Positions 14,001-23,841 of a stretch of DNA of 64,000 nucleotides are shown piece after piece. A program made the position numbers and the translations under genes. The DNA is from Eleginops maclovinus (Eukaryota; Chordata; Actinopteri; Perciformes; Eleginopidae). The notes under the pieces were generated by a model. The model was not told the DNA's origin. It worked only from the letters and a program-made list of their open reading frames with translations, and searched no databases. The first letter of the stretch is position 1. Every line of letters starts with the position of its first letter. Location: assembly GCF_036324505.1 (NCBI RefSeq), contig NC_086355.1:22372518-22436517 (forward strand), in the 5' to 3' direction.

Positions 14001-14001
<1 letters not shown>

Positions 14002-14035
<34 letters not shown>
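14002..14035. repeat. (CTG)n trinucleotide repeat
   Basis: About 11 uninterrupted CTG units between hibch and smAKAP, outside any recognised exon. Confidence 0.95.
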
Positions 14036-14037
<2 letters not shown>

Positions 14038-16079
14038 CTTTGGGTCACTTTAACTGTTGTAAAACAGAGTGTTGTATCGGTTTCTAGCTAATCGTAGCCT
14101 GACCTGACTTTAAACAAGCTTCTTGAAATGTTGATATAATAAGAGGGTGAGGACATTGTTTAAAATACTTAAAGAGATCAGTCAATTGCTTGAATTTCCA
14201 AATAGGGTCAGTAGTGTTCGGAAATGAAGGACTAGCAGGTTGAGTGTTGCAGTTGGTGTGGCTGCCAAACATCCATGAAGCAACTCATTACACAATAAAT
14301 CGATTGAGAGAGGACCAATTGTAACTACTTGATAGTTTCCAAGCAAACAAGGCTAATGAATGGATGTTTTTTGGTCATATATTTTAGTAAACTTAACATC
14401 CATGGACTGTAGCATTTATTTTTTATTATAAATCAATCCATCAATTAAATGTGTAATTAACCGTTTCTCTATGAAATGTCAGAAATAGTTCAATAAAACT
14501 AGCTACTCTGAGATTTGAAAGACACAGTTATTGGAGGGTTAAGCCCCCATTCAATTTGTAAATAGCAAAGGGCATGGCAGCCTTGCAGACCCTGCACCTC
14601 CTGATAAATAGGTCCTAAATGTTCATGGCATATTTTTAGCAGCATCCCCCATCTCTGTTGAAACACCCGCTGCTATTAAATAATTAAACATTGTTGACCT
14701 TTAATAACAAATCAGGATTTCCATACGGAAGCATTGGCAGCCTTTCAGTCACTGGTGAAAGACTCTAAAGACGGATGTTGGATGAAGACAGGCGTTCACA
14801 GTGAAGCCGATTTTAAAAGCTTTTTTTTTTTTTCACTTATGGCTTTCTGAAGGAAAATCCAATTCAAACCTTAAACGTTGCCAGTGTTACAAAAAACTGA
14901 ATGTTTTGTGAACAAAGTTGATGCCACATTTTGTACAAATTTAACTTTTCTCAGTAATCACATCACAGTAAATCCTGATCAATGTTAAGGCAACATCTTA
15001 GATGTATAGCCGAAGAAATATATGTGTCGGTCACATTAAGAACATGTACAGAAAAATTAAAATGATCCTCCAGCATGTGGACGATAAAGAAAATGTGCTT
15101 AAACTGACCCAACTTCCATCTCTCCTCTCACTGCCACCAGCGCTTGTGCTATTGAAACAGGCCTTTAGTTTTTTACTCAAAGTGAGACAGAACACAACAG
15201 ACATTCACCTTTATCTTTTGATGTAAAGCAAAACAAATGGCCACAGATTAAGCATGAGGAGTATGGCGGGTCATCCCTAATCTTCAATGTGTTCACAACA
15301 TGTTTGGGACGACCCAGCCGATTAATCTCTCAATGCGGATTATGTTTTAGGAGTTGATAAGAGTGACGTGTGTGGAGGCATTCTATAGAACACATGAAGT
15401 TTCTTTGGAGAAATACATCCCTACCTAACCCATTAGTAGTACACAAATTAGTCCTAAACCCGGAAATTAGTTAGTATGTTAGCACTTCTAGGCTCCCTTG
15501 CCTTAAAGTTGATGGGTTTTTTTTAATTGGTTTTTGGTATGATTCTCAAAATAAAATCTATGTTTAACACACAATGACTTAAACTTTGTTTTGTGACCTA
15601 AAAACGGAGGTAAATGACACTTCTCAACATCATTATGTGAACATTAGCCACCTTTAGCGTCTAAAGCCTAACGTTAGTTTTTTACTTCTGGGGATTGATT
15701 GCTTTTGCACCTCAACTATTATATAAGTGGTGTTAATATGTGGAGATATTGCCACAGACATTTTTTTTCTTAAATATTCGGAAATCCAATAGAAAAATCC
15801 CATTGCTTTTTGTCAAGGGGGCGCTTGCTATGCTAACTTCCAGGTTAGCCTACATAAATACACCACTCTATAATGCTGCTCTTCACTAAAATAAGCACTG
15901 GACATCTGCAGTAGTTAGATTTCCAAATGCAATATGTATCAGCTGTATGATACATTGCTTTTTACCAGTTTTCTGTCAATACAGTTACTGTTATGGAAAA
16001 GGCAAGAGGAGGGAGAAACTTCCACCACTGTTTTATATGGCTTATTAGCTTGTGCTGAAGTATTAACTTACGATTTGTA

Positions 16080-16365
16080 TTTCTATAATGCATCATAACC
16101 ATACTTATAATACTTTAAAATCTACTTATAGCACTGTCAAATAGTTATGAGCACCATTTTATGATGACTTCATATGGCATTAATAATTGCTGGCATTGAC
16201 CAGCAATTATTAATCATCATTAGAAAAAACCTTTATTTGTTGTGATTATAGTTTTAAAGCATTATGAATATTAACAAGGACTTTTAATTTGTAATTATAA
16301 TACAGTGCTATAAGCAGATTAAAAAAACTATTTATAAGTATGATTAAAATGTGTTGCAGACATTG
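16080..16365. mobile_element. Palindromic foldback element (MITE-like)
   Basis: The centre is a perfect 14-bp inverted repeat (TTAATAATTGCTGG at 16180-16193 and its inverse at 16200-16213) around a 6-base loop. Outward, the arms stay imperfectly complementary: the left arm has ACTTATAGCACTGT near 16125-16140, and the right arm has ACAGTGCTATAAGC near 16303-16317. The whole stretch can fold into one long hairpin. It has no coding capacity and lies between hibch and smAKAP. Confidence 0.7.
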
Positions 16366-17447
16366 ATAGTATTCTCATAGCTATTCCTACTGCTGTAATA
16401 ATATTGAATAGTGGTTTGGCAGTTTTAAGTGCTGTCCTCAATCATATCCAGTACAGACAAGCTTGCAATGTGAATTGAATTTTGGGCGAATCCCAATGAC
16501 ATCATTTAGAGCATTTGTGACAGAACAGAGCTGACCTGTGAAATGTGATCTAGCTCAGAGGAGCATTCATAAGGACTTTGGTGGTTGTGAACCTCTTCTC
16601 CAAAAACATCTGCTCTGTCTCCTGGTTAGTATCGCTGCTCTTAGTTATGTAACCGCAGCAAAAAATTTGAAAAAGTCACGTACGGACTGGATTGAAGTGC
16701 TGTGTGTTATCGAGGTTTGTATATTTGTGCTTTTGTTCTCTATGGGGCAGTATTTCCTGGTTAAAATAACACAATATTGACAAAAGAACAGGCCTGAAAC
16801 ACTTTGAGGAAAACCAAGTTCTGTTGCCATCCAAATCCTTCCGGAAAGTGTGTCAATCCTTTCTTATGCTGCGGAGAGGGTATCAGAAAAAAAGTTGTCA
16901 AACAATGTAAACAAAATGTCCTTCAGGAAACATCATTTGTGCACATTATTTCCTCGACTATTAGCTCGCCCTACTCCACAGGATCCCCAGGGAGGCCATT
17001 AAGGGAGGAGTTCAGCCTGCCAGGCTTTCTGTCCGAGCAGAAGGAGGGTTAGGGTACCTGATGATACCACCAAATGAAGGGATCTATTAATAACCACCTC
17101 CGTAAGAGGAGGGATATCTGGACAGCGTCGATGGCTGGGATAGGCTTTCACTGGCAAAGAGGGACATTACATTTCCAAAGCAATATCTGATAGCTTCTGA
17201 TTTCTTGCTTTGAGTCCAGCCGCAGAGGGAACCAATACGATCTGAGAAGCATATCCAGCTGAAAACCAACAGAATCCAGCTTTTACAGATAATCACAGGA
17301 ATGTGAGCGGAATGCTTTGGAGGAGGAGGAGGAGGGTTTTTAGGTTCAATCCAAGAGTAATCCAATCCAAAAGTAGGTCAAACTGAATTACTGGCAGCTC
17401 ATTCACATCCCTTCTCAGAGCAGCAGGATTCATTCTGATTGAAGGTG

Positions 17448-17453
17448 TTTATT
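17448..17453 (-). promoter_or_regulatory. smAKAP polyadenylation signal
   Basis: AATAAA on the minus strand, 55 bases past the stop codon, implies a very short 3' UTR. Confidence 0.55.
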
Positions 17454-17507
17454 GGCCTTATTTAACCACCTCAAGTATCAAGGACTGAGACATCCCTCCT
17501 CCCGGTG

Positions 17508-17768
17508 TCATGGCACGTCACATTCGATGTAGGGGATGTCTCCGTAGCGGCGGTCAACCTCCACCCACTGCTGCACGGCCCGGGCCACGATCTCCTCAGA
17601 CAGCCTGTGAGCGTACTCCATCAGCACTGGGTTGGTCTTGGGGGAGCACTCCACCGAGCCCGTCTCCGAGTGGACCAGGTAGGCCTTCTCCCCCCTCGCC
17701 TTGCCTTCCACTCTGGAGTTTGCATTCTGGGCCACGGAGTCGCTCCTCTTGGATTTGACGCACCCCAT
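17508..17768 (-). CDS. C2orf88: Small membrane A-kinase anchor protein (smAKAP, C2orf88 homologue), single coding exon
   Basis: smAKAP tethers type I regulatory subunits of protein kinase A to the plasma membrane. The exon encodes 86 residues. It begins MGCVKSK: Gly2 fits N-myristoylation, Cys3 fits palmitoylation, and a basic stretch follows. Residues about 46-72 (VLMEYAHRLSEEIVARAVQQ and on) form the amphipathic helix expected to bind PKA-RI, and the end DIPYIECDVP matches the conserved family tail. I chose the ATG at 17768 because upstream in-frame codons lie beyond a splice acceptor (exon starts at 17794) and the MGC signal must be N-terminal. An AATAAA lies 55 bases past the stop (17453-17448 on the minus strand). 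The gene faces hibch tail to tail and mstn head to head. The upstream intron boundary is disturbed by a LINE insertion. Confidence 0.93.
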   Translation of the reverse strand: MGCVKSKRSDSVAQNANSRVEGKARGEKAYLVHSETGSVECSPKTNPVLMEYAHRLSEEIVARAVQQWVEVDRRYGDIPYIECDVP

Positions 17769-17799
17769 ACTCTGGAGGATGTCGCATTGACTTACTGTA

Positions 17800-18544
17800 A
17801 GAAGGAGGAACCAATCAAAGTCAGCGCTGAGCTTCAATCGGCAATGTTCAACACAACTGAAGAAGCCATAAATCTAGGTGTAGTAATAGGCCCTGACCTG
17901 AATTTCAAAAGTCACATTAAAACAATTACTGAGTCAGACTACTATCACTTTAAGAATACATGTAGGATTAAAAGACTAATGATACATCAGGATTTTGAGT
18001 CTGGATCTTCAGTAGACTCGACTCTTTACAGGTCTCACTAAAAACTCTAGCAGAAAGCTGTAGCTGATTCAGAACGCTGCTGCTCGAGTCCTCACTAACA
18101 CTAAGAGAGTGGATCATATCACTCCAGTTCTGAGGTCTTTACACTGGCTTCCTGTCTGTCAAAGAACTGATTTCAAAGTACTGCTGCTGGTTTATAAAGC
18201 ATTGAACGGTTTATTCTGATCTCCTGCTACCTTATGAACCATCCAGACCTCTCAGGTCTCCTGGGATGGGTCTGCTTTAAGTCCCCAGAGTCAGATCTAA
18301 ACATGGAGAAGCAGCATTCAGTTATTATGCTCCAAATATCTGCAAGAAACTCCCAGAAACCTGCAGGTCTGCTGCAACTCTTTTAAATCCAGATCAAAGA
18401 CTTTTCTTTTTGTCGCTGCTTTTAATTGAACTATTCATATCTTACACTGCACTGTAACTTGTATTCATGCATTTTACACCTGTGTTATTCTATATTGGAA
18501 TGGCTTTGAATGGTATTGAAAGATGCTAAATAAACTTGCCTTGC
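17800..18544 (+). mobile_element. 5'-truncated LINE (non-LTR retrotransposon) fragment at the smAKAP splice acceptor
   Basis: Decayed plus-strand coding pieces include NLGVVIGPDLNFKSHIKTIT and, in shifted frames, the LINE C-terminal region (LQLIQNAAARVL-like, DHITPVLRSLHWLPVCQ-like, LLVYKALNG-like). The 3' end is AAATAAACTTGCCTTGC, the typical tail of a teleost LINE family (Rex1/L2-like by memory). The piece is flanked by a 9-bp target duplication, CTTACTGTA, at 17791-17799 and 18545-18553. It lies antisense to smAKAP, directly before its coding exon. Confidence 0.85.
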
Positions 18545-18814
18545 CTTACTGTAGGGTGGGAGAGACTTTGGGTGAGATGTCACACATGGAAGTTTTAACG
18601 GTCAGCTCAGCTCTGTGCTTCCCTTCGACCTTTCTCTGCGCTCCTGTCATCCACTCCCCCTCCCATCCATGTCTGAACATGTGAGACACATTAGAGGGTG
18701 GAGATTTAGAAGGTGCTGGGGGTCCATCCCTGTGTTAACCAGGCAGTCCTGCTCCCTTCCTGGTGAGACCTCATCGCAACTGCAGAGAGAAAGAGAGTCA
18801 AATTGATTCAAACT

Positions 18815-19190
18815 TTATTTATAAAGCACTTTTCATACACAAAGGTAGACACGTAGACAAACCAGCAGACTCAGGGACAGTTCTATCCAACAGGCTATAA
18901 GACTGCTTGACGCCTGAGCTCTGTGAAGTGCCTTCATTATTCATTCATCTGTTTGCATTTTATTGCTACAATTACCAGTATTTTTTTTCACTGTACAGTA
19001 TTTAATATTACCTTCTGTTCTTTATATATTATTTTATTTACATGTATATATACTCCTGAATTTACATGGTCACTTAAAACATGATATATTTATGATGCAT
19101 TGTTGAAGCAGCCTGGGACTTAAAATGGTCATTGCCATAACTAAACTTTCCCTTTTGTTCACATAACAACAAAGCCTTTGAATCTTGAAT
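18815..19190 (+). mobile_element. Probable LINE 3' end fragment
   Basis: The sequence passes from a decayed LINE ORF end (around 18875-18930, with CAGGGACAGTTCTATCCAAC) to a tail reading AACAAAGCCTTTGAATCTTG near 19167. Similar tails (AATAAAGCCTTTGAATCTAG) occur at 63020-63040. It lies in the presumed smAKAP first intron. Family assignment is tentative. Confidence 0.5.
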
Positions 19191-20164
19191 TTATAACAAA
19201 AAAGCAATACTATCTCCCCTTTCCCAGGTAATAACCAGAGTAACACATAGCTATGTGATTAAAAAGAACACTTAATACCCTTGCAGGACAGAATAAAACA
19301 AAAATAAATCATGAATAAAATAAGAATAGAGCAAGGATTTCAGTCATTTACTTTCCATCAGTCAGCCTACCAGGAGCTATATGACCCAAGCCGAGGTAAA
19401 GGCCTCCTGTTGCTCACCCCTGCAGGGTCACTTTTAAACTCCTCCTCTACCTCACAGTGACTCAATTCCTCACCCTAATTTGTATTGCATGGCATGGGGA
19501 CGTCTGTCTCTATCCGAGTGCCCTGATGCTGTGCTGTTGTAAGCCTCCCATCTGTTCCATTAACCGGGTCTGATCCAGCCTGACAGCTCCTGCTCCAGGA
19601 CTACAGGCCCTTGCACACTGCAAACATGTGCTTCATTCAGAAAAACTGCACAACAGCAGGCTGTGAATCATTTATGCAGAGCAGGGTGTCTCCCTCAGAG
19701 TCAGACAAGGTTTTGGAGGTGCACTCCTCAAGACAGAGATCACCATACCCTCTGGTATGTTCCTGCAAGATGTCTAAATGTTGATGTACACCTCAGTTGT
19801 GGGAGCATCCACTATCTGTCAGACATGATGGGATTTGGGTCAAACCACATAACTGAGCCTCAGGAGGAAAAGCAAACATGAGATTACAAATGTCAACAGG
19901 GTGAATGATACTGTAGCTGTACATACTTTTAAATGAGAGTGGCTAATGCGGCAGCTTTTTCTCCATTCCAACTAAATACAATAATCCAGCGACAGGAGGA
20001 CTAAAAACCCAAGGTCGTTCAAGTAAAAAATAATCCGGACATCATGCTGACGCTCGGCATCTCCTCCCTCCTCCTAGGCTCTTCAGATAGTGTCAGGCGG
20101 GTTGATTTACAGGTTTGTGTGAGAAACAAAATTATATTTCAAGTTGCTGCTCCCTGTTTCTGTT

Positions 20165-20450
20165 TCTGCAGGATGAAGAGCTCCACAAAAGACTGAAAAA
20201 TAATCTCTTCAGGGGGAAATATCCCAGCCGTCAGACGGGCTCCCTGTTGCATTCACCCGGGTGGAGTGGAGCTGCTCAGCGGAGGGAGAGGTCAGCTGTG
20301 AGCCGTCTGCAGTCTGACTGACTCTCCGGGAACTCCCGATCTGCAACGGCGCTCAGGAGGAGGAGAGTCCGGCCGCTGCGCAGTGACACATGGCGGCTCT
20401 CTGTGCTACAGACTGGAGCAACACTGCCACCTGGGGGCCATACTGAGAAA
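20165..20450 (-). promoter_or_regulatory. Candidate smAKAP non-coding first exon and promoter
   Basis: This is a locally GC- and CpG-rich block in an otherwise AT-rich area (CGGCCGCTGCGCAGTGAC, CACCCGGGTGG), placed 2.4 kb upstream of the coding exon. A possible minus-strand donor is CCCGG before GTGAAT, near 20260. No transcript evidence is available, so it could be unrelated. Confidence 0.3.
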
Positions 20451-20559
20451 TGTGTGAAAGCAATTTCAGAACTTGGTGACACGTAATTTAAATTGTTGAA
20501 ACATCATAGAAAATAGGAAAGAATATTTATTTCACATTAAGGTGGTAATTGCACAGTAT

Positions 20560-21250
20560 TTAAGAAAAGTGTCTGGATTGCATATTGCCATTTTATTGCA
20601 CAAGATCTCAACAGTCTTTCTTGTGTGTGGGGGGTCTACCAGGGGCCATGCTGGTTGTAAAGTCTGACTGCTGCAGGAAGGAAGGACCTGTGGTATCTCT
20701 CTGTGAGACACCGAGGGTGAAGCAGCCTGTCACTGAAGAAGCTGCACAGTGCAGACAGGGTGTCCTGGAGGGTGTGGGACACAATGTCTAGCAGGGACGA
20801 CAGCTTGGCTGCCATTCTCCTGTCTCCCCCCACCTCCACGGTGTCCAGAGGACTGCCCAGGAGTGGGTGGCCTTCTTAACCAGTCTGTTCAGTTTTTTTC
20901 TGTCAGCGTCATTTGACTGCCCCAGCAGATTACACCATAAAAGATGGCTGATGACACCAGAGAGTCATAGAAGGTCTGAAAGAGGGCCCCCTGCACCCCA
21001 CAAGACCTCAGTCTCCTCAGCAGATACAATCTGATTTGTCCCTTCTTGTAGAGAGCAACAGAATGATCCGTCCAGTCCAGTGTAATGTTCAGATGAACAC
21101 TCAGGTACTTGTAGGATCTCACAATCTCAATGCTCGCACCCTGGATGTTCACTGGTGTATGAGGGGAGTGTGTTGGTGCCGTCGGAAGTCCTCCACCAGC
21201 TCCTACTCACCACCAGTGTTGGTGACATAGGTGTCATTCACATCGAGTAT
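20560..21250 (-). mobile_element. LINE reverse-transcriptase C-terminal fragment
   Basis: On the minus strand, 21152-20889 encodes SYKYLSVHLNITLDWTDHS, KKGQIRLYLLRRLRSCGVQG and VSSAIFYGVICWGSQ. This is a well-known C-terminal block of fish non-LTR retrotransposon ORF2. A second decayed piece, 20839-20636, gives SDRLLHPRCLTERYHRSFLP, the usual end of that ORF. The 5' part is missing and frames are broken, so the copy is dead. It lies upstream of smAKAP. Confidence 0.85.
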
Positions 21251-21519
21251 GCTGGGAACATGTCCCCACCACTTTTTCAATTGACTGATTCAATCCATAT
21301 TACTTATCGACCGATATAATTTTTAACAAGTTTTATGCTGCAGCAAGACATTTTCATTAAAAGGTAGGGTATCTGCACATATTTGGGGGGGATCCAGGGC
21401 CAAGTGTCTGCAGTGACAAGGATCACAGAGCAGAGGGCACACTTAGGAGGTTAAGCAGGGAATAACTGTTATGGTATAAGCAGTTGTAGTAGGTACAGAG
21501 GTCTAAAGGGCAGGAAAAT

Positions 21520-21650
21520 GTTTTTGAATTAGAAATAGAGAGAGAAGGTAACAAGATGAATATGGAAGAGAAAAAAAGAGACAAAAGGGATAGGGAAGTA
21601 GCAGGAGAAGAAAAAAAGGAGAAGACTACAGAGGAGAGGAAGGGGAGGGC
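21520..21650. repeat. Polypurine tract
   Basis: About 130 bases are nearly all A and G on the plus strand (AGAGAGAGAAGG ... GAGGAAGGGGAGGG). It lies between a LINE fragment and a (GT)n run. Confidence 0.75.
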
Positions 21651-21896
21651 AATCTCATATCAAAGTTAAATATATTTGTTTACATTTTCAATACATTTCA
21701 CCTGCAATTTGCCTGTGTCTGCATTTGTTTTTTCATAGAGAAAAGACGAGACAAAAGGCAAGGTGGCACGAGGGGAGGTGAGAGGATGAGTCTAACAGAA
21801 TCTCTAAGATGCCAGAGCCGGTTCACCTTGAAGACCTGCAGCAGATATGGGTACGTCGTGGTGCCAGATTTGTTATATTGAACCCCACTTTCATTT

Positions 21897-21898
<2 letters not shown>

Positions 21899-21988
<90 letters not shown>
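21899..21988. repeat. (GT)n microsatellite
   Basis: A pure 90-bp run in the smAKAP-mstn interval. Confidence 0.98.
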
Positions 21989-21989
<1 letters not shown>

Positions 21990-22083
21990 CTGCATAGGAA
22001 GTAATTGTTACAATAGAATATATATCTTTTTAACATATCCGATACATTCTACTTGTTATTTACCTGTCTCTGTATTTGTTCAT

Positions 22084-22175
22084 TTTATAGGCAAACAGGG
22101 CAAGTTTATTTATATAGCACCTTTCAACACAAGCAATTGAAAGTGCTTTCCAAAATGAAAAACATTATAAGGTAT
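22084..22175. repeat. Short interspersed-repeat fragment
   Basis: GCAAGTTTATTTATATAGCA followed by CCTTTCAACACAAGCAATTG is a frequent fish repeat end. Only about 90 bp are recognisable. Confidence 0.5.
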
Positions 22176-23244
22176 AGAAAGGAGAGGAGACAAGGGGAGA
22201 CCTGGGAGAGCAAAACTAAGTGTGACTTCATGCAAAAAGTTACAAATCTAAATATGTACTCTTTTTACACATTTTACAAATATTCAGTTCAGCTGTTCAC
22301 AAGTTATTGGAAGATTTTAACCCTTATTCTCTTTTGTTTTAGCAGAGGGGAGGGGGGAGGAGATGGGAGGACAAGTGGGATATTTAAAAGGTAAATATCG
22401 ATATCTTTAATGTTTTCATGATCCAACTATGAAGTCGTTTAAATAAAAAGCTGACACTAGAGGGAATGTCTCAGTTTGGTTTCTAAGGTTTATGCTGCTG
22501 TTGATATTGTCTGTTGAAAAATCAAGAGGCACATATATTCATAATTTGTTTTACTATTATATTTTGTTCTTATTTTAAAATATGCTCAGTGCAATCATAA
22601 CACCATTCTTCAGTTAAATTATTAAATATGAATTAGGTTGTAATGCCCAACCCTATAGGGCTAACAAAATTCCACCAAATACACCACAGAAGACACCTTT
22701 AAAATAATCTAATCCATAGGATTAATTACAATGAAACATGCCAAATATACTAATATGAATCCTAGGCTCAGAGGCAGAAACCCAGAGACCTCCGCCTCTT
22801 CTTCTGCTGTGGGCACTGGAGCTTTACATCCTTCCCAGGTGCCCCTCGTTCTGCACCTCGTTACAGCAACGCAGCACACCTGTGCACAGCTACTGGAGGG
22901 AAACAGGCACAGCAACACAGACAGCCGTAACAAGGTAAAGGATAAACTTCAAAAAGAAAAACATTTATTTTTCTATAAGCTCTTAGGTCCTTTACTAGGC
23001 TCTATTCTGTGGCTGCTAATGAGTTCAACATTTTTAGTAAAGTTTAGGTTCTGTATATCTTACCTTTACACACTTTAACCAGCTCCCCTCATTAAGTCTG
23101 TAGGTTGTTTTTATTACTGGGTATTAATTCATTGTTCGTAGAAATGTATTAATGTATAGTTGAAGTTGCATTATTACGTTCTCATCACTATGTGTCTGAT
23201 GTTTACAAAGGTGTATTGGAGCTTGGCCAAAAAGAACACATAAT

Positions 23245-23425
23245 GAACCATGCATGCCAACACAGCAGTGGGGTAGTGCGCTGATCTTTGGCTCAGCGGA
23301 GAGTAGGTTCGAGTCTGCAGTCAGCATGTCGTTGTGTCCCTGGGCAAGAGACTTCAACCCAAACTGCTCCTATGGGGATTGTCCACAGTAATGAATGTAT
23401 ACAAGTCTCTTTGGATAAAAGCATC
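23245..23425 (+). mobile_element. tRNA-derived SINE
   Basis: The head has an A-box-like GTGGGGTAGTGCGCTG and a good pol III B box, GGTTCGAGTC, at 23306-23315. The body reads GTGTCCCTGGGCAAGAGACT, and the tail GTCTCTTTGGATAAAAGC is the classic end of a teleost SINE. It lies between smAKAP and mstn. Confidence 0.75.
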
Positions 23426-23841
23426 CCACAGTGATCTGATGCAGTCACATTGTGTGCCAACCTCATTATGTTGTGAATTTCAAAAGCTTTGAAAAATTAA
23501 AAAAGTCGTAGTATAGTATGTTGAAAATATCATGAAAAAAGTCAGCGTCCCATGTCAAAACATTCGTAAAAAAGTTATATAAAGTCATTTGAAATATTAT
23601 GAAAAAAGTAATAGAATAGTTTGTCGAAAAATATATAAAATTCATAGTATAATATTTTGAAAAATATTAAAGAACTCATGGTAAATTAATTAGAAAATAT
23701 CATGTAAAAAGTCATAGTATTCTATGTCAAAAGATGGGTTAAAAATGTCATAGTATAGTGGGTCAAATCATTTAAAGTCAGGGTATAGTAATACAAAAAT
23801 AGCATGAAAAATAGCATGTGTCAGATAATGTAAAATACATA

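Larger units (their letters stand above)
12450..17440. other. Intergenic sequence between the convergent 3' ends of hibch and smAKAP
   Basis: Apart from the MITE copy, the CTG repeat and the foldback element, I see only AT-rich unique sequence. Short open frames here lack homology or splice context. Confidence 0.6.

Noticed and set aside
14002..14035. Polyglutamine or polyleucine coding from the CTG run
   Set aside because: No open frame with splice context or homology surrounds it.
16180..16213. Rho-independent terminator or microRNA hairpin
   Set aside because: The genome is eukaryotic, and the stem is the centre of a much longer palindromic element. Nothing supports a precursor microRNA without small-RNA data.
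17505..18041. Plus-strand 178-codon open frame
   Set aside because: Its first half is the antisense of the smAKAP exon and its second half is decayed LINE coding. The join is the LINE insertion, not a gene.
23306..23315. tRNA gene suggested by a good B box
   Set aside because: No cloverleaf could be made and the 3' part is a SINE tail.
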